From NCBI RefSeq assembly GCF_004794465.1, contig NZ_SSDJ01000146.1, forward strand, positions 1 through 64,000: a stretch of DNA of 64,000 nt, read 5' to 3'. A program made the translations under genes and the position numbers. This DNA comes from Microbacterium sp. K24. Its GTDB lineage: Bacteria; Actinomycetota; Actinomycetes; Actinomycetales; Microbacteriaceae. Below the pieces are notes generated by a model. The model was not told where the DNA came from and searched no databases. It saw nothing but the letters and a program-made list of their open reading frames with translations. Shown here piece by piece: positions 1 through 8,123 of the stretch; the first letter of the stretch is position 1; each line of letters starts with the position of its first letter.

Positions 1-54
1 CGACCAGTTGCGCGATTCGAAAGCCGGACACACGAACACGAAGGAGTGATCGAG

Positions 55-1248
55 ATGAGAAGAAGGACAATCACCGCAGGGCTGGCCGCCGCCGGAGTGG
101 CTGCCGCCCTCCTCGCTGCCGCGCCGGCGACAGCATCCGTCCCCATGGGCGGCGGACAGGGCGGCGGACACGGCGGCGGACACGGCGGCGGGCCCGGCCA
201 CTGCTCGCTGGTCGACAAAACGCTCACGGCGACGGCATCCGTGAATCAAGGGCTGACCGACACCTTCACGACCTACGGCAACACCGGCGGCGCGTGGACC
301 GGCGGCGACAGCACGTATTCGCTGCCGCTCGGCAAGGGCGAGACCGGGTGGTTCTTCTCGGACACGTTCCTCGGCACGGTGAACTCCGACGGCTCGCGTC
401 CGACCGACTCGCCGTTCGTGAACAACTCCGTGGTCGTGCAGGATCGCCGCGGCGGCCTGACGACGATCACCGGCGGCACTCCCGAGGCTCCGGCTGGCAT
501 CATCCCGCCCGAGGCCGACGGCAGCTGGTACTGGATCGGCGATCCGACGCCCGCGAAGCACGGCGACGTGCAGGTGCCGCTGCTGCAGTTCGAGCGCACC
601 GGCACCGGCAGCTTCGACTTCCAGTGGGTGGCGAACCGCCTCGCCACCCTCGACGGCGACACCCTGCAGCTCGAATCGATCACCGACTCGCCCTCGGCGA
701 CCGGCATCAACTGGGGTTCGTGGACGCTCGAGGAGGGCCGCACGACGTACATCTACGGCGTCGCCGACCCTGGCGGTGTGCGCTCCGGGTACGTCGCGAA
801 GGTGGAGGGACGCGACGGCATCGCCGGGGCGTGGACGTTCTGGAACGGCTCCGGCTGGTCGGCGGCCGAAGCGGATGCCGTGCCGGTCGTGCCGTACGTG
901 GCGAACGAGTTCAGCGTCGCGAAGTTCAGAGACGGCTACCTGCTCGTGACGCAGGACACGTCTGAGCTGTTCAGCACGCGCATCGTGGCGCGCACGTCGT
1001 GCTCGCCCACGGGTCCGTTCACCGAGCCGGTCGAGCTGTACCGCACGCCCGAGACGGGTGCCGCGGGCTCGTACGGCGACCCCGACGTCTTCACCTACAA
1101 CGCGCACGAGCACCCGAACCTGCGTCAGGGCAACCGGATCCTCGTGTCGTACAACGTGAACACCTTCGACAACGTCGGCGATGTCTACGACGACGCCTCG
1201 ATCTACCGCCCGCGGTTCGTCGACGTGCAGCTGACGGTGGGGCATTGA
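55..1248 (+). CDS. secreted beta-propeller-like protein (DUF4185/DUF5005-like)
   Basis: The protein is 397 aa and probably exported. It starts with a basic segment (MRRR) and an Ala/Leu-rich hydrophobic stretch, and cleavage is likely near residue 27 (ATAS). A Gly/His-rich linker of repeated GGGH units follows at about residues 31-46. The mature part has repeated WxxGD, YGD and DTFLG patches that resemble propeller proteins of the DUF4185/DUF5005 type, which are often annotated as putative glycosidase-like. I see no certain catalytic residues. A GTG at 46 is also in frame, but it lies inside the AAGGAG ribosome site at 41-46, so ATG 55 is preferred. The next gene overlaps its stop. The family assignment is by recollection of sequence style, not by a search. 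Confidence 0.6.
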   Translation: MRRRTITAGLAAAGVAAALLAAAPATASVPMGGGQGGGHGGGHGGGPGHCSLVDKTLTATASVNQGLTDTFTTYGNTGGAWTGGDSTYSLPLGKGETGWFFSDTFLGTVNSDGSRPTDSPFVNNSVVVQDRRGGLTTITGGTPEAPAGIIPPEADGSWYWIGDPTPAKHGDVQVPLLQFERTGTGSFDFQWVANRLATLDGDTLQLESITDSPSATGINWGSWTLEEGRTTYIYGVADPGGVRSGYVAKVEGRDGIAGAWTFWNGSGWSAAEADAVPVVPYVANEFSVAKFRDGYLLVTQDTSELFSTRIVARTSCSPTGPFTEPVELYRTPETGAAGSYGDPDVFTYNAHEHPNLRQGNRILVSYNVNTFDNVGDVYDDASIYRPRFVDVQLTVGH

Positions 1249-1973
1249 GCGATGACCGCTCGGTGCTCCGGGGGCTGCTGGCCTCCGGAGCGCCGGTCAC
1301 GTGGGTGCTGACCGGCGACTCGATCACGCACGGGCTCATCCACACTCGCGGCGCGCGCAACTACGTCGATCACCTGCACGAGCTGATCCGCGGCGACCTG
1401 GGGCGCGTGCAGGATGCCGTGATCAACACCGCCGTCACGGGGTGGCGGGCCGACCTGATCCTCGACGACTTCGAGCGTCGCGTGGCCGTCTGGCGCCCGG
1501 ATGTCGTCACGCTCATGATCGGCACGAACGACTGCACGACCGAGTGGCTCGACCCTCCGATCGAGGTGGCGGCGTTCGCGGCTTCGATCACGGAGTTCGC
1601 GCGGCGGGTGCGAGCGCTCGGCGCGATCCCCGTGCTGCAGACCCCGCCGACCGTCGACCTGCTGCATGCGCCGGACCGGGCGCGGATCGGAGAGTTCGCG
1701 CAGGCGATCCGCGACGCGGCCGAGCGGGAGGGCGTGATCCTCGTCGATCAGCACGCCCGCTTCGAGGAGTTCTCGGTGGGCACGGGCCCGGGGAACGAGC
1801 GGATGCCGTGGGGCCTGCTCGATGACGCGTTCCACCCCGGCGCCGCAGGTCACGCCCTCCTGGCGCTCGGTCTGGCCGAGGGTCTGGGCCTCGACGCCCC
1901 CGGTTCCCGCGTGCTGACGGCCCTGTCGGCCCAGGTCGCCGTGGCGCGGCATCCGTCCTGGCCGCCGCACTGA
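1245..1973 (+). CDS. SGNH/GDSL-family hydrolase
   Basis: The protein is 242 aa and belongs to the SGNH esterase/lipase fold. Visible blocks are GDS at residues 24-26 (nucleophile Ser26), GTND at 93-96 (oxyanion Asn95) and DAFH at 194-197 (catalytic Asp and His). No signal peptide is seen, so it is probably cytoplasmic. The chosen start is TTG 1245, which overlaps the stop of the preceding gene; GTG 1263 is an alternative. The tight overlap suggests co-transcription with the secreted protein before it, perhaps as a deacylase for the same substrate, but that is inference. It ends one base before the oppositely oriented MFS gene. Confidence 0.8.
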   Translation: MSDDRSVLRGLLASGAPVTWVLTGDSITHGLIHTRGARNYVDHLHELIRGDLGRVQDAVINTAVTGWRADLILDDFERRVAVWRPDVVTLMIGTNDCTTEWLDPPIEVAAFAASITEFARRVRALGAIPVLQTPPTVDLLHAPDRARIGEFAQAIRDAAEREGVILVDQHARFEEFSVGTGPGNERMPWGLLDDAFHPGAAGHALLALGLAEGLGLDAPGSRVLTALSAQVAVARHPSWPPH

Positions 1974-3185
1974 TCACATGCGCGAGTCCGGCGTGAACGA
2001 CTCCTCACGCCCGTACCGGGGGGCCTTCAGGAAGCTCGTGGCCCACGCCACGGCGATCGCGAGCACGGCGATACCCATACCGGTGAAGACCGCGAAGCCG
2101 ACGCCGCGCTGATCGAGCGCGATGCCGCCGGCCAGTGATCCGCACGCGATGCCGGCGTTCACGGCGGATGCCGGCAGCGACGCGGCCAGCGGAGCGCCAG
2201 GGCCTGCCAGGCTCACGACCCGGTGCTGGATCGAGGGCGCCGTCCCCATCCCCAGCATCCCGATGCCGAGCACGGCGAACCCGGCGACCCAGGCGTTCCC
2301 GCCGAACGCGAGCAGGATGCCGAGCGAGATGAGCACGCCGATGGCGCCGATGATCAGCATCCGGGCGGCGTTCGCATCGGCGAACCGTCCGCCGAGTGCG
2401 GAGCCGACCGTGGTCGAGACACCGTAGACGAGCAGGTACAGGGTGACGAGCGGTCCGCTCAGGCCGGTGACCTGGTCGAGGAACGGCACGAGATAGGTGA
2501 TGGCCGCCAGCATCGCCGCGAAGGTGAGGAAGCTCACGCTCAACACGGCGAGCACGCGCGGGGCGAACGCATGTCGGGCCTGGCCGAGGGCGCCGCTGCC
2601 GGCGTCCGTCGGGACCGACGGCAGCACGAAGACGAGCAGCACGAGCACGACCGCGGCGCCGCCCACCACGGCGACGAAGGATCCGCGCCAGCCGACCGCC
2701 TGGCCGATCAGCGTCCCCAGCGGAAGCCCGAGCGCGCTCGCCGTCGCGAAGCCCGAGATCACGACCGACATCGCGCGGCCGGTGCGTTCGGGCGGAACGA
2801 TCGACGTCGCCGTGACCATGGCGGCCGCGATGAACAGTCCCTGGGCCGCGCCGATCACGACACGCGCGACGAGGAACACCGGGTAGTCCGCGACGAGCGC
2901 GGGCAGCAGGTTCGCGACCAGGAAGACGGATGCCGTGGCCAGCAGCACGTGGCGCCGGTCGAAGCGCGTGGTGAGGAAGGTGAGCAGCGGTCCGCCGAGC
3001 GCGAGGCCGAGCGCGTTCGCGGTGACGAGCGCACCGGCCGCCGCGAGCGACACGGACAGGTCGTCGGCGATGAGGTCGATCATCCCGACGACCAGCATCT
3101 CGGCGCAGCCCATCACGAAGGCTCCGGCGAACAGCACCGTCAGGACGGCGGCGGGACGGACACGGGTTCGGGTCGTCGTGGTCAT
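1974..3185 (-). CDS. MFS efflux transporter (DHA1-type)
   Basis: This 403-aa integral membrane protein of the major facilitator superfamily has about 12 hydrophobic segments. A RFDRRH loop after the second or third helix matches the conserved MFS loop between TM2 and TM3. The overall style is that of the AraJ/Cmx drug:H+ antiporter branch, so export of a small molecule or drug is likely; the substrate is unknown. ATG 3185 is chosen because GGAGGAGAG lies just upstream; a longer frame reaching 3326 would run through the operators and terminator. Two 20-bp palindromes lie 19-71 bp upstream, so expression is probably repressed by a dedicated regulator that is not encoded next door. Confidence 0.8.
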   Translation of the reverse strand: MTTTTRTRVRPAAVLTVLFAGAFVMGCAEMLVVGMIDLIADDLSVSLAAAGALVTANALGLALGGPLLTFLTTRFDRRHVLLATASVFLVANLLPALVADYPVFLVARVVIGAAQGLFIAAAMVTATSIVPPERTGRAMSVVISGFATASALGLPLGTLIGQAVGWRGSFVAVVGGAAVVLVLLVFVLPSVPTDAGSGALGQARHAFAPRVLAVLSVSFLTFAAMLAAITYLVPFLDQVTGLSGPLVTLYLLVYGVSTTVGSALGGRFADANAARMLIIGAIGVLISLGILLAFGGNAWVAGFAVLGIGMLGMGTAPSIQHRVVSLAGPGAPLAASLPASAVNAGIACGSLAGGIALDQRGVGFAVFTGMGIAVLAIAVAWATSFLKAPRYGREESFTPDSRM

Positions 3186-3203
3186 GATCTCTCCTCCGGT
3201 TAT

Positions 3204-3223
3204 GTGCAACTCCAGAGTTGCAC
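3204..3223. promoter_or_regulatory. operator-like palindrome 1 upstream of MFS gene
   Basis: A perfect inverted repeat with 8-bp arms: GTGCAACT, four bases, AGTTGCAC. Its near edge is 19 bp from the MFS start codon. It shares arms with the second palindrome, whose centre is 33 bp away, about three helical turns, so dimers could bind on one DNA face. Confidence 0.65.
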
Positions 3224-3236
3224 AGTTACGAAAGAC

Positions 3237-3256
3237 GTGCAACCCGTAAGTTGCAC
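3237..3256. promoter_or_regulatory. operator-like palindrome 2 upstream of MFS gene
   Basis: The second 20-bp inverted repeat: GTGCAAC, six bases, GTTGCAC. On the minus strand its arm contains TTGCAC, which resembles a -35 element, so binding there would block RNA polymerase. It forms a pair with the palindrome at 3204-3223. Confidence 0.65.
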
Positions 3257-3280
3257 CAATGGAGAGTAAGCCGGACACGA

Positions 3281-3315
3281 CGATGCCGGCCCCGAACTCG
3301 TCGGGGCCGGCATCG
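3281..3315 (-). terminator. hairpin terminator after the ADH-ALDH operon
   Basis: A perfect 15-bp stem (CGATGCCGGCCCCGA and its complement) with a 5-base loop lies 12 bases beyond the stop of the aldehyde dehydrogenase gene. No long T tract follows, which is usual in high-GC actinobacteria. It also separates that operon from the MFS operators. Confidence 0.75.
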
Positions 3316-3326
3316 TCGGACGGCAC

Positions 3327-4691
3327 TCAGGCCTTGCGGATCAGCTTCTTGTTCACGAACTCATCCGCGCCGAGGAAGCCGAGCTCGCGCCCGATACCGC
3401 TGCGCTTGACACCGCCGAACGGCAGCTCGGGGCTGTCGGCGAGCACGAGGTTGACGTAGACCATGCCCGCCTCGATGAGGTCGGCCACCCGCTCCGCCTG
3501 CGCGGGATCGGTCGTGAACAGGTACGACCCGAGGCCGAATCCGGTGCCGTTCGCGATGCGCACGGCATCCGCCTCGTCAGCAGCCCGGTAGACCGCGGCG
3601 ACCGGGCCGAAGAACTCCTCGCCCCACGCCGCCATGTCCTCGGTGACGCCGGTCAGGACCGTCGGCTCGAAGAACGCGCCGCGACGACCGCCGCCGAGCG
3701 CGACCGTGGCGCCGTCGGCGATGGCCGTCGCGACCTGCTTCTCCAGCGCCTCTGCCGCTCCCTCCGACGAGAGCGGGCCGAGGACGGCGTCGTCGGCGAG
3801 CGGCTCGACCGCCGCATGCGCCCCCATCCCGGCCACGAACTTCGCGAGGAACTCCTCGTACAGGTCGTCGGCGATGATGAAGCGCTTCGCGCCGTTGCAC
3901 GACTGTCCGCTGTTGTCGAGGCGGGCATCGACCGCCGACTGCACGGCGGCATCGAGGTCGGTGGTCGAGAGCAGGATGAACGGGTCGGATCCGCCGAGCT
4001 CGAGCACCACCTTCTTGAGATGCCGGCCGGCGACCTCGGCGACACTCGATCCCGCACGCTCGGATCCCGTCAGCGAGACGCCCTGCACCCGCGGGTCCGC
4101 GATGATGTCGGCGGCCTGATCGTTCGAGATGTAGAGGTTGGTGTAGGCGCCGGCGGGGAAGCCCGCGTCGTGGAAGATCTGCTCGATCGCCGCCGCCGAC
4201 TCGGGGCACTGTCGGGCGTGCTTCAGGAGGATCGGATTGCCGATGAGCAGGTTCGGTGCGGCGAAGCGGGCGACCTGGTAGTACGGGAAGTTCCACGGCA
4301 TGATCCCGAGAAGCGGCCCGAGAGCGGAACGACGGATGACGGCCGTGCCGTCTCCCTGGATCGCGAGCTGCTGGTCGCGGAGGATCTCCTCGGCGTTGTC
4401 GGCGTAGTACTCGATGATGTCGGCCGCGAAGTCGACCTCGCCGAGTGCGCCCTCGAGGACCTTGCCCATCTCGCTGACGATCAGCCGCGCGAGCTCCTCG
4501 CGGCGCTCACGGTGCAGTCGTGCGACCTCGCGGAGCAGTGCGGCACGCTCACCGACCGTGCTCGTGCGGGACCAGCCGCGGAATGCGGCATCCGCGGCTG
4601 CCACCGCCTCTCCGACCTGCGCGTCGGTGATCTCGTCGTAGGTGCGGAGCTCGGTTCCCGTCGAGGGATCGGTCACGGAGTAAACGGCCAT
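3327..4691 (-). CDS. NAD(P)+-dependent aldehyde dehydrogenase (succinate-semialdehyde type)
   Basis: The protein is 454 aa, typical for the ALDH superfamily. It shows the MPWNFPYYQ motif with the catalytic Asn, a LELGGSDPF motif with the general-base Glu, and SGQSCNGAKRF with the catalytic Cys. The sequence is closest in style to the short GabD-like succinate-semialdehyde dehydrogenases. It would oxidise an aldehyde to its acid in the cytoplasm. It follows an alcohol dehydrogenase gene 41 bp upstream on the same strand, so the pair likely converts an alcohol through its aldehyde to a carboxylic acid. ATG 4691 (MAVYS) matches the family start; the frame stays open further upstream but that part has no family similarity. 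The true substrate cannot be told. Confidence 0.85.
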   Translation of the reverse strand: MAVYSVTDPSTGTELRTYDEITDAQVGEAVAAADAAFRGWSRTSTVGERAALLREVARLHRERREELARLIVSEMGKVLEGALGEVDFAADIIEYYADNAEEILRDQQLAIQGDGTAVIRRSALGPLLGIMPWNFPYYQVARFAAPNLLIGNPILLKHARQCPESAAAIEQIFHDAGFPAGAYTNLYISNDQAADIIADPRVQGVSLTGSERAGSSVAEVAGRHLKKVVLELGGSDPFILLSTTDLDAAVQSAVDARLDNSGQSCNGAKRFIIADDLYEEFLAKFVAGMGAHAAVEPLADDAVLGPLSSEGAAEALEKQVATAIADGATVALGGGRRGAFFEPTVLTGVTEDMAAWGEEFFGPVAAVYRAADEADAVRIANGTGFGLGSYLFTTDPAQAERVADLIEAGMVYVNLVLADSPELPFGGVKRSGIGRELGFLGADEFVNKKLIRKA

Positions 4692-4732
4692 GTCGTGATG
4701 CCTGCTTTCGTCGTTCGGTGGGAGGTCTCTGG

Positions 4733-5857
4733 TCACGCCGCGCCGGAGGGGCGCAGCCCGGGGATGAGGAGCTGCCGGAGGGCGTCGCCCGACGCGAGCA
4801 GGTCGAGGCTCGCCTCTGCCTCCTCCAGCGGTCGATGCGCGCTGATCATCTCGTCGACGAGCAGGTTGCCCTCCATGTACTGGTCGACCAGCCAGGGGAT
4901 GTCGCGCGAGGGCTTGATGCCGCCGTAGTTGGAGCCGATGATCCGCTGGTCCAGGTCGACGAGCGTCTGCGGTTCGAACGACACCTGCGAACCGGCCGGC
5001 GGGATGCCGACGACGACAGCGCTTCCTCCGATCGCGAGGCTGCGGATGCACTGGTCGGTGACCGCCCCCTTGCCGATCGCGTCGAACGCGTAGTCGACGC
5101 CGTCGGAGCTCAGCCGTCGGATCTCGGCCACGACATCGGTTCCCGACGCGACCAGGATCGTGTCGGTCGCGCCCATGCGTCGCGCGAGAGCGAGCTTGTC
5201 GTCGCGCACGTCGACCGCGATGATCTGCGCGGCCCCGGCCAGGCGGGCGCCCTGCACGATCGAGAGGCCGACGCCGCCGCACCCGATCACGGCGACGGTG
5301 GCTCCGGCCGGCACCTGCGCCGAGTTGACGACCGCTCCGACACCGGTCGCGATGGCGCAGCCGATGATCGAGATCGCCTCGAGCGGAGCGTCGTCGCGCA
5401 CCTTGATAGCCCCGGATGCCGGAACGACGGCGCGTTCAGCGAAAGCAGAGGTGCCGAGATAGTGATGGATGGTCTCGTCGCCGATGCGGAGACGGGAGGT
5501 GCCGTCGTTGAGGGTGCCGCCGAGGGCGACGATCCCGGCCGCGACCTCGCAGCGCACCTCGCGGCCCAGCAGACAGTTGCGGCACTCGCCGCACGGCGCG
5601 ACCCACGAGAGCACCACGTGGTCTCCGACGGCGAGGTCGGTGACGCCCTCGCCGACCGCGGAGATCGTGCCGCTGCCCTCGTGGCCGAGGACGAGCGGGA
5701 GCGGCAGGTCCCAGTCCCCCTTCCGCACGTGCAGGTCGGAGTGGCAGACCCCCGCGGCCGCGATCGTGACCTCGACCTCGTTCGGTCCCGGCGCCTGCAG
5801 CTGCACGTCTTCGACGCTGATCGGGGTGGCGCTGTCTCTCAGGACGACTGCTCTCAT
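4733..5857 (-). CDS. zinc-dependent alcohol dehydrogenase (MDR family)
   Basis: This 374-aa protein is a medium-chain dehydrogenase. Catalytic zinc ligands are visible in GVCHSD and GHEGSG, and the structural zinc site is CGECRNCLLGREVRC (CX2CX2CX7C). The Rossmann motif GCGGVGLS is in the middle third. The overall pattern resembles class III and related actinobacterial alcohol dehydrogenases that take NAD. It is the first gene of a two-gene operon with the aldehyde dehydrogenase. A -35/-10 candidate lies about 110-140 bp upstream. The preferred alcohol is not predictable from sequence. Confidence 0.85.
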   Translation of the reverse strand: MRAVVLRDSATPISVEDVQLQAPGPNEVEVTIAAAGVCHSDLHVRKGDWDLPLPLVLGHEGSGTISAVGEGVTDLAVGDHVVLSWVAPCGECRNCLLGREVRCEVAAGIVALGGTLNDGTSRLRIGDETIHHYLGTSAFAERAVVPASGAIKVRDDAPLEAISIIGCAIATGVGAVVNSAQVPAGATVAVIGCGGVGLSIVQGARLAGAAQIIAVDVRDDKLALARRMGATDTILVASGTDVVAEIRRLSSDGVDYAFDAIGKGAVTDQCIRSLAIGGSAVVVGIPPAGSQVSFEPQTLVDLDQRIIGSNYGGIKPSRDIPWLVDQYMEGNLLVDEMISAHRPLEEAEASLDLLASGDALRQLLIPGLRPSGAA

Positions 5858-5965
5858 GGTGGCGTCATCTCGCTGTCTCTCGTTGGGACGGAGCGGGCTG
5901 ATCGACCGGGTCGGTCGGACGCCCCTGCGATCAGACCGTCAGGCAGTCGTCGCCCGTGAGAGCCG

Positions 5966-5994
5966 AGCCTAGGGAGGCGCCTGACAGAGGACAA
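5966..5994 (-). promoter_or_regulatory. candidate promoter of the ADH-ALDH operon
   Basis: Read on the minus strand, TTGTCC (-35) and TAGGCT (-10) are separated by 17 bp. The start point would be near 5958, leaving a leader of about 100 nt before ATG 5857. The rest of the 5858-6053 gap shows no gene and no clear operator. Confidence 0.4.
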
Positions 5995-6053
5995 GCGTGG
6001 TACTCCCGTTGTCTTCCATCGGCTCTCCCTATGGCTCGGATACGCCCCGCGCG

Positions 6054-6512
6054 TCAGCCCGCCTGCACGTCGGCCACCCAGGTCACGCCGAAGCGGTCGG
6101 TGAGCATGCCGAAGCCGGCGGACCAGGCCGAGGCCGCCAGCGGCTCGACGACCTCGGCACCCTCGGCGAGGCGCGTCCAGTAGCGGGCGAGCTCGTCGAG
6201 CGACTCCGCCTGCAGCGACTGGAAGAACGTGCGGTCGGTGATCGTGGCGCCGTTCTCGCGTCGGGTCGATCCGGCGGTGGCGGCGGCATCCGCCTCATCC
6301 GTCCCGGGGATGTCGTACGCCATCAGACGGATGCCGGACGGGCTCGCGATCTGCCCGAAGACGACCTTGTCGGCGCCGGGGACGCCGGCCGGCATGCCGA
6401 AGTCCCCGTAGGTGGCGATCGTGACCTCGCCGCCGAAGACGGACTGGTAGAACTCGAGCGCCTGCCGTGCGGTGCCGCGGAAGTTGAGGTGGGTCGTGGT
6501 CGTGATGGTCAT
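6054..6512 (-). CDS. VOC/PhnB-like glyoxalase-fold protein
   Basis: The 152-aa protein has the PhnB-type form of the vicinal oxygen chelate fold: HLNFRGTARQALEFYQSVFGG near the start and FGMLTDRFGVTWV near the end. Members of this group are usually of unknown substrate, and some bind small molecules or drugs. The start ATG 6512 has AGGGAGA upstream. It stands alone between the ADH operon and a small hypothetical gene, on the same strand as both. Confidence 0.8.
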   Translation of the reverse strand: MTITTTTHLNFRGTARQALEFYQSVFGGEVTIATYGDFGMPAGVPGADKVVFGQIASPSGIRLMAYDIPGTDEADAAATAGSTRRENGATITDRTFFQSLQAESLDELARYWTRLAEGAEVVEPLAASAWSAGFGMLTDRFGVTWVADVQAG

Positions 6513-6590
6513 GCTGTTCTCCCTGATTCCTGACGGCTGGAAGCGCCGCCGGAATCAACGATCACAGGGGTAGAGGTCAGATTCGGTCCG

Positions 6591-6857
6591 CTACTTCCAC
6601 CCGTGCAGAAACGCGAGCACCTTCGCATCGGGCATCTCGCACGCCCGCAGATGATCGGCGTTCGAGGTGCGGTACACGTTCGCGCTGACGAGGTCGGTGC
6701 CGCCCAACTCTTCGGCAGTGATCGTGATGACCCGCCCGCCGAGCCGCGTGGTGCGAGACAGCCCGTACGGCCGCCCTTCGTAGGTCACGCGCGTCCACCC
6801 CTCGGGCACACGCTCGACCAGAGCCGACAGGCTCTCCGATGCTGTTCTCCGGTCCAT
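6591..6857 (-). CDS. small conserved hypothetical protein
   Basis: An 88-aa protein starting MDRRTASES, with conserved-looking segments VPEGWTRVTYEGRPYGLSRTT and EMPDAKVLAFLHGW. I recall similar short proteins in Microbacterium genomes, sometimes labelled peptide methionine sulfoxide reductase, but I see no MsrA or MsrB catalytic motif, so I would not transfer that name. ATG 6857 is preferred because GAGGACATC precedes it; an in-frame GTG at 6875 gives six more residues. Confidence 0.6.
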   Translation of the reverse strand: MDRRTASESLSALVERVPEGWTRVTYEGRPYGLSRTTRLGGRVITITAEELGGTDLVSANVYRTSNADHLRACEMPDAKVLAFLHGWK

Positions 6858-6962
6858 GATGTCCTCGACGTTCACTAGGCTCGACCCGGATCGGATCCGG
6901 GAGGCTCACATGACAGCATCGTGCATCTCATCTCGAGTGGGCCTGCCGACCGGAGGGCGAGC

Positions 6963-8084
6963 ATGACCGCGCCGTACGAACTCTCCGATTCTCCGCGCGA
7001 GGTCGACGCGCTCCGCGACCGTGTGCGGCAGACGCGCTGGGCCCCCGACTGGCCGGTGGACGACTGGCAGGCGGGCACGAGCGCGTCCGAGTTGCGGCGC
7101 CTGGCCGCCTACTGGGTTGACGGTTTCGATTGGGCGGCGAGCGCGCGCAGCATCCGTGCCCTGCCGTGGGCGAGCGCCACGATCGACGGGACGCCCCTCA
7201 GCTATCTCCGCTTCGACGCCGAGCGCCCGGGCGGTCTGCCGATCGTGCTCACGAACGGCTGGCCCAGCTCCGCGCTGGAACTCGTGGACCTCGCCCGCCG
7301 CCTCATCGCGACACCGCCCGACGACAGCACGCCGGCGGCCTCGACCGTCATCATCCCTGCTCTTCCCGGCTTCCCGTTCTCACCGCAGCGGCCCACCCTG
7401 CGAGAGCACACGCACGAGCTGTGGCACCGGCTGATGACCGACGAGCTGGGATTCGCGCGCTACGCCGCGCACGGGGGCGACCTCGGCGCCGGCATCACCT
7501 CACGGCTGGCAGAGGCGCATCCCGAGGCCGTCGCGGGCGTGCACCTCCTCGCGGTCGCCTCGCCGCAGGAGTTCGACGAGGACACCATTACCGAAGAGGA
7601 GCGGGCCTACCTCGACGACGTCGCATCCTGGTCGGCGAGTGAGGGGGCGTATCAGCACCAGCAGCAGACACGGCCGCTCACCCTCGCGCCCGCGCTCGCG
7701 GACTCTCCGGTCGGGCTCCTGTCGTGGATCCTCGAGAAGCATCGTGCATGGAGCGACTGCGGAGGTGACGTGTCGCGGAGGTTCTCCGACGACTATCTCC
7801 TCACCCTCGCCTCGCTCTACTGGTTCACGAATTCCATATCCACGTCGTTCCGCCCGTACTACGAGTACGCATCAGGACGGACCCCGCGGGTGACCCGCGT
7901 CGAGGTGCCGACAGCGGTCGCGATCTTCCCCGCCGATCTGACCCACCCGCCGCGGAGCTGGGCCGAACGCACGTACAACGTGGTGCGGTACACCGTCATG
8001 CCGCGCGGCGGGCACTTCGCTCCGCACGAGGAGACGGAACTGCTCGCAGGCGACATCGACGCGTTCCTCCGTTCGCTCCCGTAG
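6963..8084 (+). CDS. epoxide hydrolase-like alpha/beta hydrolase (EHN family)
   Basis: The 373-aa protein has the N-terminal epoxide hydrolase domain (about residues 1-105) followed by the alpha/beta hydrolase core. The nucleophile is Asp173 in HGGDLGAG, and a late His in RGGHFAPHE completes the site. Unusually, the oxyanion HGWP motif reads NGWP (residues 98-101), so the expected His is Asn. Two tyrosines in YYEYAS and neighbouring segments could serve as epoxide-activating residues. It probably opens epoxides or related esters in the cytoplasm. ATG 6963 follows GAGGGCGAG. The WYL regulator gene begins 39 bp downstream on the same strand. Confidence 0.75.
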   Translation: MTAPYELSDSPREVDALRDRVRQTRWAPDWPVDDWQAGTSASELRRLAAYWVDGFDWAASARSIRALPWASATIDGTPLSYLRFDAERPGGLPIVLTNGWPSSALELVDLARRLIATPPDDSTPAASTVIIPALPGFPFSPQRPTLREHTHELWHRLMTDELGFARYAAHGGDLGAGITSRLAEAHPEAVAGVHLLAVASPQEFDEDTITEEERAYLDDVASWSASEGAYQHQQQTRPLTLAPALADSPVGLLSWILEKHRAWSDCGGDVSRRFSDDYLLTLASLYWFTNSISTSFRPYYEYASGRTPRVTRVEVPTAVAIFPADLTHPPRSWAERTYNVVRYTVMPRGGHFAPHEETELLAGDIDAFLRSLP

Positions 8085-8123
8085 AGGTCAGTATCCGTCC
8101 TCTTCTCGGGCCACAATGAGGGC

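Noticed and set aside
6591-6857. Toxin or antitoxin gene
   Set aside because: The small gene is single, has no partner and no recognised TA motif.
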